Source: JBGLNJ01 sp964353405
Lineage (GTDB): Bacteria > Chloroflexota > Anaerolineae > Fen-1058
DNA: 34,766 nucleotides
Direction of reading: 5' to 3'
Assembly (NCBI GenBank): GCA_964353405.1
Contig: CAYGWJ010000440.1
Location: 1-34,766 of the forward strand
Below the pieces are notes generated by a model. The model was not told the DNA's origin. It made no database searches and saw only the letters and a list, made by a program, of their open reading frames with translations. Each line of letters opens with the position of its first letter. Within the stretch, counting starts at the first letter, position 1. Shown here one piece after another: positions 9,401 through 15,002 of the stretch. The position numbers and the translations under genes are program-made.

Positions 9401-9705
9401 CTGACTGGTGCGCTGTGGAACGGGAACGATTGCGAGGACGGTACCTGGCGGCTTTGGAGACACTGGCAGGCCTGTATGCCGAGCGAGGAGAATTACAGAG
9501 GGCCTCGGAATTATATCAGATTATCCTGGCACACGACGAATACCAGGAGGCGGCTCATCGTGGGCTGATGCGTTGCTACTATCGGCTGGGCGACCGCGCT
9601 GCCGCCATGCGGCAGTACCAGATTTGCGTTAAAACTCTCCGTGAGGAATTAGGCGTGACTCCGATGTCAGAGACAGAGCAGCTCTATCTTCAAATCATAG
9701 GCTGA
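6433..9705 (+). CDS. MalT-type ATPase/TPR transcriptional regulator with C-terminal SARP-like wHTH-BTAD module
   Basis: A 1090-aa regulator. The N terminus carries a MalT-like STAND ATPase: Walker A APAGYGKTS (residues 63-71) and Walker B LILDDYH (about 152-158). A long array of TPR repeats follows (about 380-840). The C terminus (from about 852, VTLRVYALGKPRV) is an OmpR/SARP-type winged helix followed by a bacterial transcriptional activation domain (BTAD, about 940-1090). Such proteins couple signal and nucleotide binding to promoter activation. The frame is open from 6235, but GTG at 6433 has AGGAG nine bases upstream; ATG at 6472 is the alternative. It directly precedes the peptide/DUF5317/NHLP genes, which are its likely targets. 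Confidence 0.88.
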   Translation: MNADPARGKLLTAMSTTGSPGSLPAVVMTKIRVPRRRPDLVSRRRLVDFIHAHLDRKLILISAPAGYGKTSLLTDFAYEIDLPVCWYTLDAFDRDLRVFLEHLIATLARQFPAFGERSRSSLQQTADLGHNLYPLVTTLVREIYDTIPQYFVLILDDYHTVEDQDKIAEFLDLFETYVDENCHLILASRTLPALPSLSLLLARQQVAGLSIDELRFTPAEIQILAHQNYGLELVPQQAQELAERTEGWITGILLTTTPRWKQEQPANLRGQINVGLYDYLSKQVLDQQPAYLRDFVLGSSVLDELSPELCAAVLGVEHADDLMDQLRMRNLFVTEFQGEDNRLRYHDLFRSFLQTHLRRQSETRFRELMRRAALAYACLGRWEQAVSRYLILQEYDAVVEIIGRMATDLFGAGRWDTLASWIDALPEALRAARPHVLVQRAKVHTERGEHTAALALYNQAVQAFTATDDLPWAAYSLTQKGTVLRFQGRYTEAITLFQEALALVNRTCTSREEATAREKFTMALAHRNLGLCRFSLGQLAEGRAALQQALHLTEELGDVYDIGMIHHDLGLGHELAGDLPGATNHYLAALQRWQQLGNPGPWANTLNSLGVIHYLQGNYDQAQRLLSEALTKVKQANNLRVEAVVRASLGDLYRDLGAYEQARQAYADGLLLATSTGEGFVVTYALDGLGNTFRLQGKLAQAKESLQEAMQHAERHGSTYETGLCHTSLGILASEEGDPATAGQHLNQAVEQFEAGGFKRELARACLHRAWVAFRTGQQDKALTDLDKTCALANQLGFDEFLVVDSQRLVPLLRYALEQKTNPVLSHWLERARARPVQIVSETPPAAQVRAVTLRVYALGKPRVEMNGENVQWATLQSRDLFFCILQNAKGLSKEELGVIFWPEHPQQKLEGIFRSTLYRLRRALFRECVVFEGSLYRFDRKNAYWFDAQIFENLLNQAGQAQTLADEKKTWLEDALALYQGDYLEGIYADWCAVERERLRGRYLAALETLAGLYAERGELQRASELYQIILAHDEYQEAAHRGLMRCYYRLGDRAAAMRQYQICVKTLREELGVTPMSETEQLYLQIIG

Positions 9706-9729
9706 GATCCAAGCGTGTGTGGAGCCAGG

Positions 9730-9757
9730 GGGCTGCCCAACTTGGGCGGCCCTTTTT
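9730..9757 (+). terminator. Intrinsic terminator of the SARP-like regulator gene
   Basis: GGGCTGCCCAA (9730-9740) pairs with TTGGGCGGCCC (9742-9752) in an 11-bp stem with one G-U pair, followed by TTTTT at 9753-9757. It separates the regulator transcript from the downstream peptide locus. Confidence 0.85.
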
Positions 9758-9816
9758 CTTTGGTCATTGCTAGACCAGGGTGCACAAAAACTGACCGTAG
9801 AAGGACGGCTCACCGT

Positions 9817-9862
9817 AAGTTGTCTCAAAAAGCACAGGATTTTGGCGTTTTTGAGGCGACTT
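9817..9862. repeat. 15-bp imperfect inverted repeat
   Basis: AAGTTGTCTCAAAAA (9817-9831) and TTTTTGAGGCGACTT (9848-9862) match at 13 of 15 positions in inverted orientation around 16 bp. Both mismatches become G-U pairs if transcribed left to right. It lies between the regulator terminator and the peptide promoter. It could be a regulator-binding palindrome, an RNA hairpin, or the remains of mobile-element ends. Confidence 0.5.
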
Positions 9863-9881
9863 GACTGGCCAGTATTGCAGT

Positions 9882-9918
9882 TTTGGTGAGTCATTTGGTG
9901 AGTGGCATATGCTATATT
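9882..9918 (+). promoter_or_regulatory. Direct-repeat operator and -10 box before the 45-aa peptide gene
   Basis: TTTGGTGAGT occurs at 9882-9891 and again at 9894-9903, a 12-bp period, in the place where a -35 box would be. TATATT at 9913-9918 is a good -10 box, 9 bp after the second copy. SARP-family activators are known to bind direct repeats whose last copy lies about 8 bp upstream of the -10, replacing the -35 element. The arrangement here fits control by the SARP-like regulator encoded immediately upstream. The repeat and spacing are seen directly; the binding is inferred. Confidence 0.5.
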
Positions 9919-9947
9919 CTTATCAAGAATAACACGAGGAGGCTAGA

Positions 9948-10085
9948 ATGAATAAACTCAACCAACTTTGGCTACGGTACGGCACACCCAACAATCTCAA
10001 AGTTCTGTATATCCTGCTGGCCCTCGTCGCGCTGGCTGTGGCGGGTGGCGCGCCCAGTGGCAGCGGTGGAGTCGGTAACGGGTAA
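9948..10085 (+). CDS. 45-aa small exported or membrane peptide, Gly/Ser-rich C terminus, unknown
   Basis: A short open frame missed by length cut-offs. GAGGAGG lies five bases before the ATG, one of the strongest ribosome binding sites in the window. The peptide has a basic, aromatic N terminus (residues 1-18), a hydrophobic helix VLYILLALVALAVA (19-32) and a 13-residue tail, GGAPSGSGGVGNG. The AVA at 30-32 would suit signal peptidase I, which would release the 13-residue tail; otherwise it is a single-span membrane peptide. It sits 42 bp before the DUF5317 gene and after a SARP-like operator. I do not recognise the family. A role as an exported signal or a small membrane partner is hypothesis. 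Confidence 0.7.
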   Translation: MNKLNQLWLRYGTPNNLKVLYILLALVALAVAGGAPSGSGGVGNG

Positions 10086-10127
10086 GCAAGGTTATCAGGG
10101 AACTTGCCTGGCATTTAGCTTGACAAC

Positions 10128-10697
10128 ATGATTCTGGCGCTGGCGGTTGCAGTCGGCCTCGTCATTGGCTTGGCACGCTATCGAGACCAAGCCTTGAGCC
10201 GGATCGCGGCTTTGCCATTACGCTCACCCTGGCTGGCTGTGCTGGCTCTAGTTTTTCAGTTGCCTTTGCTCAGGGCAGAGGCGGGTTCCATTGATCGCAT
10301 CAGTGTGCAGCAGGCCCTTTTCTTTCTATCGTACCTGTCGTTGCTGATCCTGGTCTGGCGTAACTGGCGGCTGACGGGTGTCCGGATTCTTGGCCTGGGA
10401 GTGATCTGTAACCTGCTTGTGATTGCAGTCAACGGTGGCCTTATGCCCATTGCGCCTCAGACGTTGACACAGATCAACCCAGGCAGCCTGCCTTCGCAGT
10501 GGTTGGCCGGGCTTCATTACGGTTACTCTAAGGACATCATCTTGCTCCGAGAGCAAACCAGACTTGAGATGCTTGCGGACAGGTGGGTGATCCCGCCGCC
10601 GTTTCCATGGCCTGTGGCCTTTAGTTTGGGTGACGTGCTCATCGCCCTCGGCATCGTGGTGTTGTTGCAAGGCTCTGTTGCCACGGTCCAATCATGA
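10128..10697 (+). CDS. DUF5317 family membrane protein
   Basis: A 189-aa polytopic membrane protein with about five or six hydrophobic segments. Two conserved stretches mark DUF5317: AVNGGLMPIAPQTL in the middle and GYSKDIILLREQTRLEMLADR before the last helix, which ends FSLGDVLIALGIVVLLQG. The biochemical role of the family is unknown. An in-frame TAG at 10116 fixes the ATG at 10128 as the first possible start. There is no clear ribosome binding site, so translation may depend on the 45-aa peptide gene 42 bp upstream. A terminator-like hairpin follows the stop. Confidence 0.8.
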   Translation: MILALAVAVGLVIGLARYRDQALSRIAALPLRSPWLAVLALVFQLPLLRAEAGSIDRISVQQALFFLSYLSLLILVWRNWRLTGVRILGLGVICNLLVIAVNGGLMPIAPQTLTQINPGSLPSQWLAGLHYGYSKDIILLREQTRLEMLADRWVIPPPFPWPVAFSLGDVLIALGIVVLLQGSVATVQS

Positions 10698-10726
10698 TGC
10701 CAACTGGAATCATTTCCGACGTTTAA

Positions 10727-10767
10727 CCCCAGTCCCCCCTCTGGAGGGCCGGGGTGTTTGTTTTTTT
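10727..10767 (+). terminator. Intrinsic terminator or attenuator after DUF5317
   Basis: CCCC at 10727-10730 pairs with GGGG at 10751-10754, and the inner CCCT/AGGG pair (10737-10740 with 10745-10748) closes a small loop. A T-rich run (TGTTTGTTTTTTT) follows at 10755-10767. The next ribosome binding site starts only a few bases later, so read-through past this hairpin could set the ratio of the NHLP-like protein to the upstream genes. Confidence 0.65.
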
Positions 10768-10785
10768 ATAGGAGATGAAGCGCCT

Positions 10786-11076
10786 ATGATGCACAAGGGT
10801 CTGAATCAATTACTCTGTGCCGCGACGGTCAACACCCGGTTCCGCGAAGCTCTGTTGCGCAACCCGTCGCAGGCGATCGCGACGGGGTACTTTAACCATC
10901 GCTTTTCGCTGACATCTGACGAGCAGAGACTGGTAGCCGGCATCCGTGCCAACCGACTGGAAGAGTTCGCGGCACAGGTGTACTGCTGGATTTCATCCAG
11001 GGATGACGGCCACGGCGTTCATGCCTTGGAGGTTCTCTCGCCAGCAAGAGAATCGGCGCAGGGCTTGCCCTGCTGA
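10786..11076 (+). CDS. Os1348-like NHLP-clan small protein (RiPP-precursor-like)
   Basis: A 96-aa protein. Its first 65 residues resemble the Os1348 family of the NHLP (nitrile-hydratase-like leader peptide) clan: LNQLLCAATVNTRFREALL, then NPSQAIATGYF, FSLTSDEQRLV and LEEFAAQVYCWI. NHLP leaders guide modification of ribosomal peptides; Os1348-type members are known mainly from Chloroflexota and lack a proven product. The 30-residue tail is polar and ends in Cys, with no dense Cys/Ser/Thr core. No modification enzyme or protease-transporter is adjacent. Tandem ATGs at 10786 and 10789 follow AGGAG by about 11 bases. The gene lies behind an attenuator-like hairpin. Family call by eye, fairly confident; function unknown. 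Confidence 0.7.
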   Translation: MMHKGLNQLLCAATVNTRFREALLRNPSQAIATGYFNHRFSLTSDEQRLVAGIRANRLEEFAAQVYCWISSRDDGHGVHALEVLSPARESAQGLPC

Positions 11077-11178
11077 GCATCGCATGTGGTTATCCTTGCT
11101 CACGCGGTCGCAACGGCAATCGGGCCATGTCGGGGTGCCTTGCGAATCCAGGCCGGCCGTTGAGCGACAGAGGCCGCC

Positions 11179-14100
11179 ATGACGGATGCTATCACCCTTC
11201 TGCTCCTCTTGACCTCGCTTATCCTGCAGGCCCTGGCGGCCATCCTGGCGCTGCGGCTGGCGTCGGCCAGGCAGGTCAGACTTGCGTGGGGGTTGATCGC
11301 CGCCGGGCTGACCTGTATGCTGACACGTCGCTGCGTGATGTTGATGGGCATGCTCATTCCTTCTTGGGCGACGGTCCTGCGCAGCCCGCTGCCCGAAAGC
11401 ATCGGACTTGTCACATCCCTTCTCATGTTTAGCGGAGTGATGGCCGCCGGCGCGATGTTCCAGCGCATGGTCAAGAAGGAAGAATATGACCTGCGCCAAC
11501 GCGAGCAACTGGCCGCGGTTGCCAGTGAGAACGTCCTACTCTACTCCACTGTCCGGGCCTCGGAGGAACGCTATCGCACCCTGGTAGAGGATATTGCGAT
11601 TGGCGTGTATCGCACCACGCCCGGTCCTGAAGGCAAATTCCTGGTTGCCAATGCAGCCTTTCTCAAGATGTTGGATTTTCGTTCTAAAGAAGAACTCGAT
11701 CAAGTCGCCGTGGCCGACCTGTACATCAACCCGGCCGACCGACAAGAGTTCTCGAGTCATCTCCTGGCACAGGGCAGTGTTAGTGGAGTCGAACTGAAGC
11801 TGAAAAAGAGAGATGGGACTGTGATGTGGGGATTGGTCACGGCCCGAGTTGTCTACGCAGGAGGCCGTTCCGAGGTCGCCTATTTCGATTGCAGTCTTCA
11901 AGACATCACCGAGCGTAAGCGGATCGAGGCGGAACTCGAACGCCGCCTGAGCGAAACGCTGCTGCTCAACCGGGTGATGGCTGCGTCGTCCTCGGCGCTT
12001 GAGCTGAATGCCGTGCTGCGGATCATGTGCGAAGAGTCGGCGCGCGCTTTTAATCTTCCGCAAGCTGCTTTTGCGCTGCTCGATTCCGACCGCGCACGCC
12101 TGACCGTCGTCGCCGAGTATCGAGCGGAAGGCCGCCCCTCCGCACTCGGCATGGTGATTCCCGTCGCCGATAACCAGGCCACGCAATATGTCCTTGAACA
12201 TCAGGCGCCTCTAGCGATACACAATGCGCAAACCGACCCTCGGCAGTCTGTGATCCACGACCTGGAAAAACGGCGTGGCGTAGTTTCTCTGTTGATCGTG
12301 CCGGTTGTGATTCGCGATCAAGTGATGGGCACCCTCGGACTGGACTCGCTCGATCTGCGCGATTTCAGCGCCGAAGATATCGAGCTGGCCCGCAATGTGG
12401 CGGCGGCGGCGAGTCAAGTTTTGGAAAGGGCGCAGTTGTACGAGGTCGCTCAACAAGAACTGGCCGAGCGCGAGCGGGCGGAGCGCGAACTCGAGCGGAC
12501 CAACCGTGACCTGTCGGCGCTCAACTCCATCACAGCTATCGTCAGCCGCTCGCTCGACCTGACCCAGGTTCTGAACAACACACTGGACAAAACGCTGGAA
12601 GTGATGCAGCTCAACGGCGAAGCACGCGGCGGGATCTTTATGGTGGACGAAGGCCTGGGCGAGTTGCATCTCTCTGCCGTGCACGGGCTGCCGGCCGAGT
12701 TCATCGAACGCGAGACGACTGTTAAAATGGACGAGTGCCTGTGTGGGCAAGTGGTCGAGACGGGCGAGACGGTGAATGCCACGCGTATGGATGTGTGGCG
12801 TGACCGGAGCGGCTGGGTCGAACCGCATGGGCACGTCATTGTCCCGCTCAGGTCTAAGGGCAAGGTCCTGGGGGTCATGTTCCTTTACCTGCCGGCTGCC
12901 CGCCAGCCCGATGAAGCGGATATGCAATTGCTGACCGCCATCGGCAGTCAGATTGCCGTTGGCATCGAAAATGCGCGGCTGTACGAGAGCCTGGGGGCGC
13001 AGGCGCGCGATTTGGAATTGCTGTACGAGGTGGGACAGAGGTTCTCGTCCAGCCTTGACCCGGAGGAAGTGCTCTCGCGAGTGGCGGGCCGCTGCGCGCA
13101 AGCGTTTGAGGCCGACACATGCCTGGTGCATCTCATCAGTGATGGCACGTCGGATGCGCGCCAAAAGCTTGTCCTGCGCGCCAGTTCCTATCGCAGCCAG
13201 GTCGAGCGCGCAGAGGTGGAGCAACACTTGCTGGCAGACCCGCTGCGGGTAGGTGAGGGAGTCGTCGGCCAGGTGGCTGCTACTGGCGAAGCAGTTCTAT
13301 CCGATCGAATTGATTGGGCCGAGGTGGGCAGACCGGAGGGCGTGGACTATGGGCAATCGCACGATTGGCTATTGACGCCTCTTCGCGCGCAGGATCGCAT
13401 CCTCGGGGTGCTTACGCTCATCGCGCGTCAGCGTCCCTTTGGACAGCACGATTTGACTGTCGCCCAGGAGGTCGCCAATCAGGCCGCGGCCGCGCTGACG
13501 AATGCTCGGCTGTACCGGGAAGCCGGCCGACGCTTGGAGGAAGTCTCGCTCATTCAAAATGTGGCGCTGGCAGGCGCGATCGGCAGGCCCTTTGACGAAA
13601 TCGTGGCCGAAGCGACGGAACGGCTGCGCCAACTGTGGGACAGTCATCACCTGGGCTTTTTGTTCCCTGATGAAAACGGCACACTTGAACCACACGCTTC
13701 CTACGTGGGCCTATCCTCCGAACTTGAGCGCACTTTGCGTGTTCAACCCGGACAGGGACTCACGGGCTGGGTGTTCCAGACGGGCAAACCCATTGTCGTC
13801 CCGGATGTCCGCCAGAACTCGCAATACTTTCAGACGGATGCAGAGACGCTGTGTGAAATGGATGCGCCGCTTATGGTGGGTGAGCGGGTGATTGGAGTGA
13901 TCAGTGTACAGAGTGCGCGCCTCAACGCATTCCAGAGAGAGGACTTGCGATTGCTCTCGGCGCTGGCCGGGCAACTGGCGATCATTCTGGACAATGTGCA
14001 GGCTCACCGTGACCTGGCCAACCACGCGCAGCAATTGCAGGAAGCCTATAACGAGCTGGCCGAGGCCGAAAAGCTCAAAGACCAGTTGATTCAAAACATC

Positions 14101-14760
14101 TCGCACGAGCTTCTCACGCCGCTGACATTCCTCAAAGGCTATTCGGAATTGATGCTCGAAGAAGCCTTTGGAGAGATTCCGCCTTCGTTTTGCGATCCGC
14201 TCAAAATCGTGTGCCAAAAGACAGACACCGTAGTGCGTCTCATCGAGCGCATTATCTCATTACAGGCCATGAGCCCGCAGTCGTTAGAGCTGGAGCCGCT
14301 CAGCCTGGCTAACCTGGTCCATGAGGCGGTTGACCGCTGGAAGCCGCAAATGCTGCAGGCGGGCCTTGAGGTCCGACTGGATGTATTGCCAGACCTGCCG
14401 CGTGTGGTGGGCGACCGCAAACGGTTGACTGAAGTGCTCGACAACCTGTTGAGCAACACCATCAAGTTTAGCCCCAGGGGCGGGCCGGCGACGATACGCC
14501 TGCGCGCTCAACACGACTTGGTCTACGCTGAAATCACCGACACCGGCATTGGCATCCCGCCCGACAAGCTGGGCAAAGTGTTTAATCGCTTTTACCAGGC
14601 GGACGGGACTTCGCGGCGGCGCTTTGGCGGAGCGGGCGTAGGTCTGGCGCTGGTGCGCAAGATCGTCGAAGCGCACGGCGGTCGAGTGTGGGTCGAAAGC
14701 GCCGGGCTGGGCCAGGGCAGCACATTCCACTTGGTGCTGCCCATTGCCCCGATTGTGTAG
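11179..14760 (+). CDS. Membrane PAS/4xGAF sensor histidine kinase
   Basis: A 1193-aa hybrid sensor. Order: three hydrophobic segments (residues 1-100), coiled linker, PAS domain (about 128-245, ending in the typical DITERKRIEAEL), GAF domains at about 263-425, 448-600, 613-780 and 788-945, HisKA with NISHELLTPL (phospho-acceptor His976), and HATPase_c with N box LDNLLSNTIKFSP (about 1088), DTGIGIPPDKL and GGAGVGLALV. It autophosphorylates and should pass phosphate to a response regulator, but no receiver domain is fused or adjacent. It follows the NHLP-like gene by 102 bp on the same strand and may sense a product of that locus. The ligands of the GAF domains are unknown. Confidence 0.92.
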   Translation: MTDAITLLLLLTSLILQALAAILALRLASARQVRLAWGLIAAGLTCMLTRRCVMLMGMLIPSWATVLRSPLPESIGLVTSLLMFSGVMAAGAMFQRMVKKEEYDLRQREQLAAVASENVLLYSTVRASEERYRTLVEDIAIGVYRTTPGPEGKFLVANAAFLKMLDFRSKEELDQVAVADLYINPADRQEFSSHLLAQGSVSGVELKLKKRDGTVMWGLVTARVVYAGGRSEVAYFDCSLQDITERKRIEAELERRLSETLLLNRVMAASSSALELNAVLRIMCEESARAFNLPQAAFALLDSDRARLTVVAEYRAEGRPSALGMVIPVADNQATQYVLEHQAPLAIHNAQTDPRQSVIHDLEKRRGVVSLLIVPVVIRDQVMGTLGLDSLDLRDFSAEDIELARNVAAAASQVLERAQLYEVAQQELAERERAERELERTNRDLSALNSITAIVSRSLDLTQVLNNTLDKTLEVMQLNGEARGGIFMVDEGLGELHLSAVHGLPAEFIERETTVKMDECLCGQVVETGETVNATRMDVWRDRSGWVEPHGHVIVPLRSKGKVLGVMFLYLPAARQPDEADMQLLTAIGSQIAVGIENARLYESLGAQARDLELLYEVGQRFSSSLDPEEVLSRVAGRCAQAFEADTCLVHLISDGTSDARQKLVLRASSYRSQVERAEVEQHLLADPLRVGEGVVGQVAATGEAVLSDRIDWAEVGRPEGVDYGQSHDWLLTPLRAQDRILGVLTLIARQRPFGQHDLTVAQEVANQAAAALTNARLYREAGRRLEEVSLIQNVALAGAIGRPFDEIVAEATERLRQLWDSHHLGFLFPDENGTLEPHASYVGLSSELERTLRVQPGQGLTGWVFQTGKPIVVPDVRQNSQYFQTDAETLCEMDAPLMVGERVIGVISVQSARLNAFQREDLRLLSALAGQLAIILDNVQAHRDLANHAQQLQEAYNELAEAEKLKDQLIQNISHELLTPLTFLKGYSELMLEEAFGEIPPSFCDPLKIVCQKTDTVVRLIERIISLQAMSPQSLELEPLSLANLVHEAVDRWKPQMLQAGLEVRLDVLPDLPRVVGDRKRLTEVLDNLLSNTIKFSPRGGPATIRLRAQHDLVYAEITDTGIGIPPDKLGKVFNRFYQADGTSRRRFGGAGVGLALVRKIVEAHGGRVWVESAGLGQGSTFHLVLPIAPIV

Positions 14761-14833
14761 GCCAACCTCCCGCCGGCTCTGAACCTGTGGAAGGTTTTCT
14801 TATCCTTGCGACGACATCCCCGCGCAACGCCCG

Positions 14834-14862
14834 TTGACAGTTCTGCCCTTCTCGTTTACAAT
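14834..14862 (+). promoter_or_regulatory. Consensus sigma-70 promoter of the EF-G-like gene
   Basis: TTGACA (14834-14839) and TACAAT (14857-14862) with an exact 17-bp spacer. Transcription would start near 14869, leaving an untranslated leader of about 134 nt. The leader contains GTCGC-ACCAA-GCGAC (a small hairpin), repeated GTAGTC-like words and a triple 8-bp repeat. Confidence 0.75.
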
Positions 14863-14963
14863 TCGGCTTCGGCTGGGTTAGTCCGGTAGTCTGGTAGCCA
14901 CATCGTCGAGTAGTCGCACCAAGCGACCTGGCGACAAAACTATTGAACGGCTACAAGACTGAG

Positions 14964-14987
14964 GACTAGAAGACTAGAAGACTATAG
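14964..14987. repeat. Triple 8-bp tandem repeat in the EF-G-like leader
   Basis: GACTAGAA occurs at 14964-14971 and 14972-14979, with a degenerate third copy GACTATAG at 14980-14987. It ends 15 bp before the EF-G-like start codon, where a ribosome binding site would be expected. Another triple 8-bp repeat is at 22867-22890. Confidence 0.7.
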
Positions 14988-15002
14988 GACACCAAGACTC
15001 AC

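Noticed and set aside
12211..13227. 338-codon minus-strand open frame inside the first histidine kinase
   Set aside because: It is antisense to GAF domains and shows no domain or ribosome binding site.
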